Assembly: GCA_024760905.1 (NCBI GenBank)
Contig: CM045745.1
Span: 20,532,782-20,596,781 of the forward strand
Source of the DNA: Plotosus lineatus
Lineage: Eukaryota > Chordata > Actinopteri > Siluriformes > Plotosidae
DNA length: 64,000 nucleotides
Direction of reading: 5' to 3'
Shown one piece after another: positions 1-10,544 of this stretch. The translations under genes were made by a program, and so were the position numbers. The notes below the pieces were generated by a model. It made no database searches, had not been told where the DNA came from, and saw only the letters and a program-made list of their open reading frames with translations. Numbering within the stretch: the first letter of the stretch is position 1; each line of letters starts with the position of its first letter.

Positions 1-156
1 ATTTTTAAAGGGTTTATGGGGTTTATCCAGTCCAAAGACTGGAGGCTTGGAACGAATTAGGTGTTTAACATGTAAAATGCGACCCCTACTTATGAAATCC
101 CCACGTTATGAAAAGGGCTCTGGAACGGATTAATTTCATAAGTTGGGGGCCAACTG
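1..156. mobile_element. Right end of Tigger-like MITE, family 1
   Basis: The window opens inside this element. The text from base 1 matches the right part of the complete copy at 39231-40006, including the stretch about reaching a 'tctggaacggattaatttc' motif and the end AACTG followed by a TA target site at 157-158. Only the right 156 bases are in the window. Non-autonomous, no usable ORF. Confidence 0.7.
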
Positions 157-160
157 TATA

Positions 161-203
<43 letters not shown>

Positions 204-214
204 TCATATATATA

Positions 215-264
<50 letters not shown>
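161..264. repeat. (GT)n then (TA)n microsatellite
   Basis: About 30 bases of GT followed by about 60 bases of TA, directly between a Tigger-like end and a Tc1-derived MITE. Both elements target TA. Confidence 0.95.
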
Positions 265-266
<2 letters not shown>

Positions 267-267
<1 letters not shown>

Positions 268-437
268 TAGTCCTTCTAAAAAAATTATCAGTAAATCAGT
301 ATTAAAACAATAAAAGATCTGAAATATTTCAGTTGGTGTGCAATGAATCTAAAATATATGAAAGTTTAATTTTTATCAGTACATTACAGAAAATAATGAA
401 CTTTATCACAATATGCTAATTTTTTGAGAAGGACTAG
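267..437. mobile_element. Tc1-derived MITE, same family as the element at 51677
   Basis: 171 bp starting CTAGTCCTTCT and ending AGAAGGACTAG. Most of it matches the right terminal repeat of the Tc1-like element at 51677-53243 (compare 53100-53243), with only a short left end. It is an internally deleted, transposase-free derivative. It sits at the broken left edge of a hAT relic. Confidence 0.85.
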
Positions 438-439
438 TG

Positions 440-1033
440 TATATATATAAAAATACTGAATCCAACTAAATTGAAAAAGACGACCAACAATTTGAGAGTA
501 TAATAAGACTCGTGGTCAATCCGGCAAGACTCACACGGTGCAGTGTTTATGTGACAGGAAGCGCGTCTCAGGTTTTGGCAATCAGCCGGTCTGCGGATTG
601 AAGTTTTTCCATGTCTGTCCATTTGTGTTTTCTTGCCAGCTGTACTTGGCTGTGTGGAAATGAGCTGATCAAAAATGAGGGAAATTAATATCTTTACCCA
701 AAAACAACACAGTCTGTGACTGTTGTTATAATCCAATAAAATTACATTTAGAAGGTATCGGACCCGCCCGCACACTGGAGTACAGAAAGGATTGGCTCTC
801 CGATGCACGCCGCAGTGACGTGGCATTGAAAAATAGATGTAAAGATTTAAATGCATGATATTTATTCATCTGTTTTTGTTTAGTTTGATGGGTTTTTTGC
901 ATTTTTATTTAAATGACAGTGAAATGATGTATTCGTTATTCTGTTAAGAAAGGCCACCTGATTTATCTGAGAGCCAGATACAGTCAGCAAAACAGCCACA
1001 TCTGGCTCGCGAGCCATAGGTTCCCGACCCCTG
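440..1033. mobile_element. hAT relic (copy 2), left end lost
   Basis: Matches the complete hAT copy at 8584-9481 from its AT-rich part to the end, including the terminal 'gtt cccgacccctg' stretch and the 'ctggctcgcgagcc' palindrome. The first roughly 80 bases of the element are missing and replaced by the TA tract and Tc1-derived MITE. The sequence just after the end is CTGTATCG. Confidence 0.8.
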
Positions 1034-1151
1034 CTGTATCGTAACTGGATTTGTATAGCTTTGCTAATGGAAACACAAATTGGGACACCAAGTCTAAACT
1101 TTCATGTTCAATAAAAGAAGATCTAAATCATGGCATTAGATATTCTAACCC

Positions 1152-1375
1152 CGGGGTCTGAAACTCATTCCACAAAGGGCCGCAGTGGCTGCAGGGTTTT
1201 GTTTCAACCAAGCAGCAGCACACCTGACATGTCTCATCTAATAAACTGTTCCGAGTCTTCAGGCAGTTGATTGGTCAATCTGTGTGCTGTGTACAGAGAT
1301 TGGTCTACTGCTGCTTGGTCGAAGCAAAAACCTGCAGCCACTGCGGCCCTTTGTGGAATGAGTTTGAGACCCCTG
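1152..1375. mobile_element. Foldback MITE, hAT-like ends (copy 1)
   Basis: The left half (GGGGTCTGAAACTCATTCCA...) is repeated in inverse on the right (TGGAATGAGTTTGAGACCCC), and inner parts such as AAGCAGCAGCACACC also pair with the other arm, so nearly the whole element can fold into a hairpin. Flanks ttctaacc and gtctaaacc are similar, possibly a decayed 8-bp duplication. Same family as 31269-31543. Confidence 0.75.
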
Positions 1376-1909
1376 GTCTAAACCATCCCCCCAAAATGAT
1401 ACAACAGGTTTTACGGCCTAACTTTGTGTAGATTAGAATTAGCAGGCTTTCGTCTGCACTAACATTTTTGTGAGTTTCATGGTGTCCGTTTTGGGATGTG
1501 AATGTGCTGCTGATTGGAATTTGTTCAGTCGGCGTCAAGTGTTCTGGAGCATGTGCAAAACAAAACAAAAAAAAAAAAACCTCGAAAGTCCATGTCCATA
1601 CTGATTTGATTTAGATTTGTCTTTTTGTGGACACAAAAACAAGTGTTCCGTTAGTAAAGACGTACTCATGTGAACAGTAGTTATCTTTGGCAGCTCAACT
1701 GAGCTGTTCGCCCAAATCCCATCCCATGTGGTTGTCTCCAGTCACAGTCCAATATGTCCATCTCCTCATTGTGCTGATAGATAGGTTGGGATAAGAGATC
1801 AGAGTTAGTGTTTAAACAGTGAAGTGGCTCTCGCTGAACCTCTCACATCCTTCTGAACTTAATGTCCATTAGTGACACAATCTGACTCATCACCAATCTC
1901 TCTCTCTCA

Positions 1910-1950
<41 letters not shown>

Positions 1951-2671
1951 TTCTTACATCCTCTCGTCTGTAAGTTAAAAGTAACAGGAGACTTAAAAGA
2001 TTTTCTGTATTGCTGCCTGGCTTCGTTTGACTCTTAAAGAAATAAGCAAATAAAATGTCTGTCGTGGCGCTTCCTCTGCCGTTGTTATGGTAATTAACAC
2101 GGAGAGATGTGTATCCTGGCTACGAAGTCTGTACCAGAAGAGAAGAAAGTACTTCTAATGATTAGAGCCATACTGGTTCCCCATAATCATCTACTGCCTC
2201 CAGTGTGGCCATCATTGCCTGGGAAAATAATTTTATTTTCTAAATAAAAGATGATGATGTGAGAGAAACTAAACAAATGGCATTTCTATTATTACAGAGG
2301 AGATGGGGTGAAGGTGATATTTGTGCTATTAAGGCAAGAGAAGAATGCAGTGATGATGGTTGTTTTGGTCGCTTGCTGTTTGCCCAAAGATGTAAGCCAT
2401 TGCTCAAATGAAGATGAAGGGTAAATGTGTCCCACAGCTACAGAACAGCAAATCTGTTACAGATTCATTCCAGGAAGGATACTGAGCAATTCCTGTGCTC
2501 GAGCTACCAGGTGCTGAATTAATCAAAATGCACTCGTGGTGGGGAGACTTGTTTTAACCCATCGAGACTTTGGAGGGATAATAATCTGCATGACTGCATA
2601 AATTTTACGGATCTCTTAATATGTTTGTTGTAATTCATTTCATTTTATTTTCAAAAAATGTATTTAGTTCA
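1376..2671. other. Intronic DNA, nothing recognised apart from a microsatellite
   Basis: Lies in the pcx intron upstream of 5490. No exon-like reading frame or repeat that I recognise, except a (CT)n/(CA)n microsatellite at about 1899-1950. Confidence 0.5.
1899..1950. repeat. (CT)n-(CA)n compound microsatellite
   Basis: CT repeats run directly into CA repeats. Confidence 0.9.
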
Positions 2672-2886
2672 GGGGGCGGTGCAGTGGCATGGTGATTAAC
2701 ACATCTGCCTCGCAGCAAGAGGGTTCTGGGTTCGAGTTCTGGGCTCAGGGTGTTTCTTTATGACGTTTGCAAGATCGCCGCATGCTTTCATGGGGTTCCT
2801 CTAGGTACGTGGGTTTTGTCCCAGAGTACAAAGACACGCCCATTAGACTAATTGGTCATTCCAAATTGTCCCTGGGTGTGAGTATG

Positions 2887-2937
<51 letters not shown>

Positions 2938-3095
2938 CTTGTTGGTTATGTGATGTGTGTGTGTTTCTTGTTGGTCATGTGATGGACTGGCAAGCTGTTC
3001 AAGGTGTACCCCACCTTTGCCCCGTGTCAGCTGAGATAGGCTTCAGCTTCCTATGACCCGAATAAGATTATACAGTTCAGTAAATGGGTGAGTAT
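2672..3095 (+). mobile_element. tRNA-headed SINE, family B
   Basis: Begins GGGGGCGGTGCAGTGGCATGG and has a B-box-like GGGTTCGAGTTC at about 2728, then the fish SINE body ('caaagacacgcccattagactaattgg') and a tail ending near 'cagttcagtaaatgggtgag'. A (GT)n tract at 2889-2936 has expanded inside the body. Old copy, no clear target duplication. Confidence 0.75.
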
Positions 3096-3500
3096 TTCAA
3101 TCACTATGACTCTCGGAGTTAGACAATGTTTTTTTTTTGTTGTTGTTGTTGTTTGTTTGTTTTTTCACCCTAATTTTTTTTTATTCTCATGCTGCAAAAA
3201 TAATAAAAGAGGAATATCAATGTGAAACCTGTCCTTGTGAAAACCCCAATTACGTTAAACAAGCATTTTCCTAAACCAAGATTCTCCACCTCAATCACAT
3301 CCGACGTGGTCGTGACAATTTGTTGATCTCGCACCCTGCCTATTCTTTTTATCATCTCCTGTATACGTGAGTGATTGTGTTGATGTTATATTTGAAGCTA
3401 TAGTTTCTGAGAAACGTTCGTAAGATTGGTTCATATTATTGTCAACACACAACTGCTTCATTGCATTCTGGTGGTTGGTTTTCAATCAGGTTATGTTATC

Positions 3501-4187
3501 ATACCTGTCAACCCTAGGCCATTGGCGATCTTACAAATGGCTACTTATGCCCTTACAAAATAGCAACTAATCTTACGCGTCTTATTATCGCGTGCAATAT
3601 GAAACAAAAATTAAACTCTATTTTTAATATAATATGAATTTATTGGTAATGTTGTAACATATAACCTGGTGCAATCAAATAAAAGAGTAATATCTTCAGC
3701 TGCATGATTAAGAAAATTTAACAGTGATCTTTATTATAACTATATGTAGCACTTTTGGCACTTTCAATCATTTCTTTTGATGGCTTCACTTCATGGCACT
3801 TGAGCTGGGCATTAGTTTTCCGTTGGCATTAGTTTTCCTTTTCTTTTTAGCTGTTCCATCCATATTGTTATCACGTTTGTATCAACTGTATCCACTGCGA
3901 GTCACGAAAACTAACTGGGAATGATGGCGGAAGTGAAAGTGCGGTCACGTGGTCGGAAAGAGCAGATGATAGCAGACGATAAACGCAACGCGCGATTCTC
4001 TCCAGGAAACGGCTACAGACCAATTCGGCGTATCGTCTCTTTACCGAAACGGTGACACAAAAAACGGAGTTAAAAAAAAAAGACGAAATGATCGAAAAAC
4101 GTACAGATTTCGGACGTACGGCGTACACATTTAAAAATCAGTGCTCACTTGTACAAATTACGCCAAAACCGTACAACTTGACAGGTA
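3501..4187. mobile_element. Non-autonomous DNA transposon with short inverted ends
   Basis: ATACCTGTCAA at 3501 is mirrored by TTGACAGGTAT ending at 4187. Length 687 bp. The interior has an 85-codon open frame on the minus strand (3871-4128) with no recognisable domain. Flanks (gttatc / gtgttatt) give no clean duplication, so the superfamily is undecided; hAT is possible. Confidence 0.6.
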
Positions 4188-4276
4188 TGTGTTATTTATG
4201 TTTTGACTAATTAATGAATGATGATGTGTTTTGGGGAATTTAACAGATGTGTATCGTTATCGTAGAATCCAGAGCT

Positions 4277-4395
4277 GCTGCTTCTTCTTCTTCTTTTCAT
4301 TTCGGCTTTTTCAGGGGTCGCCACAGCGAATCATCTGATCCACATGTTTAATTTAGTGGTTTGTTTTATGTCAGATGCCCTTCCTGACACAACCC

Positions 4396-4399
<4 letters not shown>
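4277..4399 (-). mobile_element. SINE family A, tail half (split copy)
   Basis: Reverse-oriented LINE-like tail of SINE A (GGGGTCGCCACAGCGAATCA, then 'gatgcccttcctgacacaac'). It stops at aacccttta (4391-4399). The rest resumes at 5020, so a later insertion split it. Confidence 0.8.

Positions 4400-4458
<59 letters not shown>
4399..4458. repeat. (ATT)n microsatellite
   Basis: About 20 ATT units at the presumed tail of the inserted, reverse-oriented SINE D. Confidence 0.95.
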
Positions 4459-5019
4459 GTGGATGCTTATATAGCACAGAGTGGGGCCGGTGGCGTAGTG
4501 GTTAGGGTGCTGCGCTGATGATCGGGAGGTTGTGAGTTTGAATCCCACTGAGACCCTCACTGTGCTAAGACCCCTGGGCAAGGTCTCAACCACAAGTGTG
4601 CCTCTGTTCACCCAGCAGTATAAATGGGTACCAGTAAAAATATACTGGGAAGGTAACCGGTAACCTGCGATGGACTAGCGTCCCATCCAGGGGGAGTTGA
4701 ACTCCTGGTCGCTTCACGCTACGGAAACTGGGGATAAGTACCGGCCTGATGAGCCACTAGGCTCAGGTGTAAAAACCCAACAGACTTACCTTACCTTAGC
4801 TTATATAGCACAATTTCATACATACGTACTCCGGGCACCCGTCACCACTGTACGGCACCAGTTGTTGCGTTGTTCTATCCTTTTGATGCTGAGTGCCAAG
4901 CAGGAAGCAACAACTCCCAAATTTTCACGTCTCATGGTATGACGCGGCCGGATTCGAACCCCGACCTTCCGAAGGATAAAGCGGACACTCTACTAACTGA
5001 GAGAAATCCCCGGTGTAAA
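4400..5019 (-). mobile_element. SINE family D inserted into SINE A, itself split
   Basis: Reverse-oriented. The head at about 4943-5012 reads, on the minus strand, as a tRNA-like stretch with a B box GGTTCGAATCC. The body matches the cleaner copy at 61212-61455. It is bracketed by aacccttta at 4391-4399 and 5020-5028, a probable 9-bp target duplication. SINE C interrupts its body at 4479-4798. Confidence 0.7.
4479..4798 (+). mobile_element. SINE family C with a 14-bp target duplication
   Basis: tRNA-headed: GTGGCGTAGTGGTTAGGGTG is A-box-like and GAGTTTGAATCCC is B-box-like. The body is shared with 23953-24268. It is flanked by perfect copies of GCTTATATAGCACA at 4465-4478 and 4799-4812, which proves insertion into SINE D. 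Innermost of three nested SINEs. Confidence 0.88.
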
Positions 5020-5230
5020 AACCCTTTAGTAGCTGCTCTTTACGAAAGTCAGCAATGATTCTTTTACACGAACCTCTCACCATAGACAGTGAGAGACATC
5101 GCTGGCCTTTGATAACCCATTTAGCTGCACTGGAGGGAAGACAATGACAATCTTGTGAAGAGTGGGACTCGAACCCCCAACCCTAGGATCAGCGATTCAG
5201 CACCCTATACCACCAGGCCACCACTGCCCA
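5020..5230 (-). mobile_element. SINE family A, head half (split copy)
   Basis: Continues the copy begun at 4277. Ends with the reverse of the tRNA-like head: GGGACTCGAACCCCCAACC (B box in reverse) and the terminal 'ccaccactgccc'. About 30 bases present in other SINE A copies after the insertion point are missing. Confidence 0.8.
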
Positions 5231-5489
5231 TCGTAGAATGCAGCGCGAAGGTCATTATTAAAGAAGGGTGGTTTTTATTTGTCCTTCATTGTGGCTTATG
5301 TTAAGAGCCCATGGATAAGATTAAAGAGTAATACTGTCAGTCTTTCAAATCCAAGTATTCCAGTGTAACATTGGCATGTTTGGATTTGAAATCATAACCC
5401 GGTGAGCATTCAAATAACTGTGCTTTGCCTAAACCTGGAACTTGTATTTCTTCCATCTGAAGCTGACAGTAAGTCACTGTGTCTCATAG

Positions 5490-5738
5490 GTGCTCAAATT
5501 CGTGCCTCGGGTAGAGGGTCGACCAGGTGCATCTCTGCCCCCCATGGACTTCAAGAAACTGGAGGCTGATCTACTTGAAGCGCATGGCAAGGACATCACA
5601 CCCGAAGATGTGATGTCAGCAGCCATGTACCCGAAAGTCTTTCAGGAGTTTAAAGAATTCACGTCCAATTTTGGGCCCGTCGAATGCCTGAACACGCGGT
5701 TATTTCTCGATGGACCAAAAATTGCAGAGGAGTTTCAG
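5490..5738 (+). CDS. pcx: Pyruvate carboxylase, third-last coding exon
   Basis: Encodes 83 residues near the C-terminus of pyruvate carboxylase, the biotin enzyme that makes oxaloacetate from pyruvate in the mitochondrial matrix. The peptide starts [18 protein letters not shown] and ends [16 protein letters not shown], closely following the vertebrate enzyme between the carboxyltransferase and biotin-carrier regions, in the part that includes the tetramerisation/allosteric domain. Acceptor 'tctcatag' precedes 5490 and donor GTAATG follows 5738. Both boundaries are phase 0 and the 249-bp exon keeps the frame. The upstream exons (biotin carboxylase and most of the carboxyltransferase) lie before the window. 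A (CT)n tract begins 13 bases after the donor. Identity is very firm; paralogue assignment in fish is not possible here. Confidence 0.95.
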
Positions 5739-5751
5739 GTAATGATCCTCT

Positions 5752-5753
5752 CC

Positions 5754-5834
<81 letters not shown>

Positions 5835-5846
5835 TCTCTCGCTCTC
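5752..5846. repeat. (CT)n microsatellite next to a pcx splice donor
   Basis: About 95 bases of CT with a few GT and GC interruptions, starting 13 bases inside the intron after the exon ending 5738. Confidence 0.95.
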
Positions 5847-6658
5847 ATGCTCTGTCGGTATCCTCTTTGCTTTTCCTTGTGTCTCGCTCTGTGTGTCTGC
5901 CATAAATTATAATAGCTTCTCAAATGATGCCTGAATCTGGGGCAAATAATTTACACTGTTCTCTATTCATTCCCCCAGTCTTCTTTTCAGGCAAGTCTAT
6001 GAAAAATCCACTTCAGCCTGTTCCAAATATTGGCCAAAAGCCAGACCCCTCTTTCATCATACTGTTCTGTCACTGACATTGAATATTAAATGGAGTTTTT
6101 GGGTTCAAACCAGTCCTTGTGCTGGAGTCAGTTTCGATAGAATGGTGCAATGGGTGGATGTGGATGGAGGTTAGGATGAGGTCTCATTAGAAAAATAAAT
6201 GTCAAGATATGAAGATTTACAGCATGCCCTGACAGAAAGGACTCTCAAAATGTCTAGAACAATTGTCTGGCATCAGCCAGTCCTCGCATTTGCTTAATAT
6301 TTAATTTACTTTCAGTAACATGCCAGAGTTTGTCACCTAAAACCCCATTAATGTGCACCACAGTCGCTGCCATAACAGAGAGCAGGGACATTGCGCCCAC
6401 CTGTCGAGCAGGACCTACCAGGCCCAGACATAGCCATGTGTTATGCACAGAAAGAGATGAAAGGCCAAACCACAGGGGCTAATCAGTCAGAAAAGATCTG
6501 AATAAAAAGGAAACATGCAAACATTAATTCACTGTGCTGTCTGCCATACCTCAGAAACTACACTGATGAGAATAAAGTGATGGGTTCGCATCCCTAACCT
6601 CGCTGACTTTGATTTTAAAAACGTGTTTATACGTGGTTTTCTTATATCCTTGGATAGT
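5847..6658. other. pcx intron, nothing recognised
   Basis: Unique-looking intronic DNA between the CT tract and an RTE fragment. No coding or repeat signal that I can support. Confidence 0.5.
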
Positions 6659-6903
6659 AAGATTGAGATGGTTTGGACATGTACAGAGGAGGGATAGTGA
6701 GTATATTGGCAGTAGGATGCTGAGGTTGGAACTACCAGGCAGAAGGCCTCGAGGAAGACCAAAGAAGAGATTTATGGATGTGGTGAAGGAAGACATGAAG
6801 GTCGTTGGAGTCAGAAAAGAAGATGCGGAGGACAGGGTGAGGTGGAGGCGGATGATTTGCTGTGGCGACCCCTGAAGGGAGCAGCCGAAAGTAAAAGAAG
6901 AAG
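6659..6903 (+). mobile_element. RTE LINE 3' fragment in a pcx intron
   Basis: Encodes the C-terminal end of the RTE protein (RLRWFGHVQRRDSEYIGSR ... CGDP stop) and then the short 3' UTR ending in AAG repeats. It matches 56363-56606 of the near-complete copy. Strongly 5'-truncated, about 245 bp. Confidence 0.92.
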
Positions 6904-7267
6904 TAATCATAGTAGCCGCAGTGCTCTTTGCTGAAAGTCTGCATAATCCTCCCATGCATTAAGACTGAAGGTTTTTTGCTATTCTCCCTCCTTAATTCCC
7001 CAATGAAAACCTCAACTGAGACGTAAGCTATCAGTGATTTATGTTAGATTAGCATGGTTCTATACTAAGCATTCACTGACGTATATAGCAATCCAAAATA
7101 ACTGTGCCGGTTTAACTACTGAACAGCAGGTGGAAGCTTCCCATGGGCGTGAAATAGTGCTGCGCAAATACAGTAGACCATCTTCCAGTCAGGGTTCAAA
7201 CAAGTGCATTTTTATTGCTTTCCCTCATTTTACTTGTTAATTGCCTTTTGCTCTGTTTGTTGCTCAG
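6904..7267. other. pcx intron, nothing recognised
   Basis: Ends in a good acceptor: a pyrimidine-rich stretch (ttgccttttgctctgtttgt) and CAG at 7265-7267. Confidence 0.5.
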
Positions 7268-7408
7268 GTTGAGCTCGAAAGAGGAAAGACGCTACATATC
7301 AAAGCCTTGGCTTTGGGGGACCTGAACAAAGCTGGACAAAGGGAGGTGTTTTTTGAACTTAATGGACAGCTTCGGTCCATTCTAGTCAAGGACACGGTGG
7401 CGATGAAG
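7268..7408 (+). CDS. pcx: Pyruvate carboxylase, second-last coding exon
   Basis: Encodes 47 residues, [20 protein letters not shown] through LVKDTVAMK. In the vertebrate protein this follows directly after the previous exon's EEFQ and leads into the biotin-carrier domain. The segment forms the linker and tetramerisation-domain part just ahead of the biotinyl domain; [20 protein letters not shown] is characteristic of the family. Acceptor CAG at 7265-7267 and donor GTAATT at 7409 give a 141-bp, phase-0 exon. Without splicing the frame would run past the donor to a stop at 7502-7504, which supports the exon end. No damage seen. Confidence 0.95.
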
Positions 7409-7836
7409 GTAATTATGAGTATACAAAGCAAGCTAAGAATATACAACAATGAACCTGAGCAAACAAATATTTGCAATTCTTCTAAAGTTAAGAAATACCT
7501 TTAGTTTAGTCTTGAGAACTGCACATCCACAAAGCAGAGTGTTGTTAATATGTGCATGTCAGGCTCCAATGCACTTCAACACATATAAAGTGAGACTGCA
7601 TGTGGAAATTGAGGTGTGTTTATAGGGGTTAGAGATAATATGCAGGTGTGAAATCTCTTGTGTGTGGATGTGAACACTGCCATGGATCAAAGCAAAATGT
7701 CATAATTTTGCTGTAATATTGTCAGTTTCAATCATAATATTGGTCAGTTTCAGTGAAAAAACCTCTCCATGTTACAAATTTGTTTTCCAATGCAGAAACC
7801 CATTTAAAAGACGTGCATATTATTATAATAATAATA

Positions 7837-8418
7837 CAGTAGGCCTGCTTTTTCGTGATGGTTCAGTTCCGACCCTTCCCGCGGATCATGAAAATCCACG
7901 GATAATTGACTCGATTTTAACACCATATATATATTATGCGCAAAAATATGCTTCTTAAACACATTCTATAGACAGTCTTACTCATTAATACAGTAATAAT
8001 GCAGTAAAATGTAGTAATGATTAAGTAAAAAGTTTTAAATTTTGTACTATGATAATATTTATTAATTAATAAAGCACTTGGGTGTTTGAGTGACATCATG
8101 GGGCGTAAAAAATCATTAAAAACACACAAAAAAATGTGAACTCACAATTCAAGCAATCGCATTGATGTGTGCGAAGGATAGAAAAAAAGAGGTGTACATA
8201 TCATCTGCAACCAATCAGCACAACGAAGAAATAAAAGCTGTCAGCTGTTAGCTAAACTTGAATCACGTGCCGGTTACTTCCGGGTTTGCCTCTAATTTGC
8301 GAGTATAATCATAATAATAAAAAAGTAAAATGTAGTAATGTTTAAGTAAAACCTGTCGCCAATCTGCAAGTATGCGGGATGCGCGAGCGCTGAACCACAA
8401 ATGGTCAAGGACCTACTG
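7837..8418. mobile_element. TA-flanked MITE, family 6 (copy 1)
   Basis: Starts CAGTAGGCCTGCTTTTTCGTG and ends CAAGGACCTACTG, flanked by TA at 7835-7836 and 8419-8420. It shares long blocks with 13235-14452, such as 'atatgcttcttaaacacatt'. TIR style and TA target fit the pogo/Tigger group; no transposase remains. Confidence 0.8.
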
Positions 8419-8421
8419 TAG

Positions 8422-8441
8422 TAGTAATAATAATAATAATA

Positions 8442-8477
<36 letters not shown>
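8422..8477. repeat. (TAA)n-(ATT)n microsatellite
   Basis: TAA units switch to ATT units. Directly abuts the right end of the family 6 MITE. Confidence 0.95.
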
Positions 8478-8583
8478 GTAGTCCATAATGAAGCTCATTG
8501 CTGAAGGATTGTAAAGGTACATCTGTTGGGCTTTTTATACTCAAGCCTACTTGCCTCGCCAAACCAGAGCTGATCCTGTAGCG

Positions 8584-9481
8584 CAGGGGTTCGGACCCTT
8601 TTTGACTGAGAGAGCCAAAAATAAACACACGTTTTAAAATGTAATCCTCTGAGAGCCATATATATATATTTTAATACTGAAATACAAAGATCATCAACAA
8701 TTTTAGAGTATAATACAACTCTGAATTTATTTTAAACAACATTGTTATAATGAAGTTATTTATTAATAAGAAAAGTAGTACTTACTATTAATACGACTTC
8801 TAGTGCTGCATGGTTTGCTAATGGCTTTGTAGTCTGGTTGATACGTGGTGAGGTTCAGCTTCATGCAGGCGTTTAGGTTTCCATCTGTTAAACGTGACCG
8901 CAAGTTGGTCTTGATGCTTTTCAGGTGTGAGAAGGACTGCTCGCGTGTGCATGTTGAGCCAAACATGGTCAATACGGCAAGACTCACATGCTGCAGTGTT
9001 TATTTGACAGGAAGCGCGTTCCAAGTTTGGGCAATCAGCTGGTCTGCGGGTTGAAGTTTTTCATGTCTGTCTATTTGCTTGCCAGCTCTGCTTGGCTGCG
9101 TGCAAATGAGAGGATCAAAAATGAGGGAAATTTACGTCTTTACCCAAAAACAACTCGAGCAAGATGTTGCATATAATCCAATAAAATTAGAGTTTCAAGG
9201 TATCGGACCCGCCCACACACTGTAGTACAGAAAGGATTGGCTCTCCGCTGCGCGCCACAGCGACAAGTGGCATTGAAAATAGATGTCTAGATTGAAATGC
9301 GTGAGATTTAGTTATCGATTTTTGGTTTATTTGATGACCTTTTCCTGTTTTTTTATTTAAATGACAGCAAAATTATTTATTAGTTATTCTGTTAAAAAAG
9401 GCCACTTGATTTATCTGAGAGCCAGATGCAGTCATCAAAAGAGCCACATCTGGCTCGCGAGCCGTAGGTTCCCGACCCCTG
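8584..9481 (-). mobile_element. hAT transposon relic (copy 1) with perfect 8-bp duplication
   Basis: Starts CAGGGGTTCGGACCC and ends GGTTCCCGACCCCTG, imperfect inverted repeats of hAT type. CTGTAGCG stands on both sides (8576-8583 and 9482-9489), the 8-bp target duplication expected for hAT. The interior keeps the end of a transposase gene on the minus strand (see 8763-8987). About 898 bp, internally deleted. Located in the last pcx intron. Confidence 0.93.
8763..8987 (-). pseudogene. hAT transposase C-terminal (dimerisation) remnant
   Basis: Reads MSLAVLTMFGSTCTREQSFS then LKSIKTNLRSRLTDGNLNAC, which fits the hATC dimerisation domain of hAT transposases (pattern FGSTY.CE..FS.MK.IKT..RS.LTD..L). 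The catalytic core is absent, so it cannot be active. It resembles the domain found in ZBED/GTF2IRD2-type hAT-derived proteins, but here it lies inside an intact hAT-like element boundary and is a relic, not a host gene. Confidence 0.85.
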
Positions 9482-9499
9482 CTGTAGCGTGTAGTAAAT

Positions 9500-9715
9500 T
9501 GTAGTTCAACTTCTCCTGGATGGGACTCCAGTTCATCACAGGTTACGTTTCCAGTATTTTTACTGGCATCCATTTGTACTGTTGGGTGCACAGGAGCACA
9601 GTTTTAGTTAAGACCATGCCCAGAGGTTTTAGCACAGTCTGAATTTAATGGATATTCGAACCTACAACCTCTCGATCATGAGCCCAGCACCCTGGTCACT
9701 ACACCACCAGCCTGA
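9500..9715 (-). mobile_element. SINE family C, old reverse copy
   Basis: Divergent but recognisable reverse SINE C: 'tggatgggactccagttcat' early, and the head in reverse at the end ('aacctctcgatcatgagccc', 'accctggtcactacaccacc'). Confidence 0.7.
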
Positions 9716-10476
9716 AGAACTGAATCACTGTATATAACAGCCGAAGAACTGTAATTCTCTGTAACTGAAGCATCTTCGAAATAAGCAAGTGGCTCGTCAC
9801 CTTCTCACCTTCTATGTATGGGCGAGAAACATTAATTTCCATCCATTTTGTCAGATTACCAACTCTCACTTTGCAGCTTTCAGAGCAGCAGTCAGAAATG
9901 CGACTTTCCTTCACTCTCTCACATAGCAGATACTGCTTATTATAGTAATCATTATTTAACTATACAGGGAAAGAGAAAGTGTCAATCTTTCTTTTCATTA
10001 TTGGTTATTTATTATTAAAAAAACTGTTCTGGTGCTGCAACCTCGTTATCTGTACATCATTGTCGATCAACAACGTGACAAAAACATTTTTGTGTGTGTG
10101 TGTTTGGTTATTCCATACATGTGACATCACAGCTGGAGTCAGGTAAAGAGAGGGTGTGAATTTGACAGTTTATTTCCCTTTACTTAGTTTACTGTAAATT
10201 ATTTCAGTAAGTCTCATGATATCACATTGTTAAATGAAAACAGACATCTCTTTGGAACTGATTTAATTGAGTAATGTGAGTCATCATGACACCTGACTTC
10301 AAATTAAGTGCACAGTGTAAAATCTGCAGTTCTCAACCCTGCAGGCCTGTGCTTTATTCTACAAAATGAGTTCAAGTGTCAAGAGACTTATTACATTTTG
10401 TCTAAGGCAATTGTTCTTATTTTAAAAAGTACACTGGACTTTGTCCACCACATCTGTCACATATGGTGCTTTTATC

Positions 10477-10481
<5 letters not shown>
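9716..10481. other. pcx intron, nothing recognised
   Basis: No supported feature between the SINE C copy and the TA tract. Confidence 0.5.

Positions 10482-10534
<53 letters not shown>
10482..10534. repeat. (TA)n microsatellite
   Basis: About 26 TA units in the last pcx intron. Confidence 0.95.
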
Positions 10535-10536
<2 letters not shown>

Positions 10537-10544
10537 AAATTTGC

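Noticed and set aside
4943..5012. A true tRNA gene (also at 61385-61453)
   Set aside because: Boxes are present, but the heads are followed by SINE bodies and recur in repeats; these are SINE heads.
8763..8987. A domesticated hAT-derived host gene
   Set aside because: The frame sits inside hAT boundaries with a target duplication and lacks all other parts of the protein.
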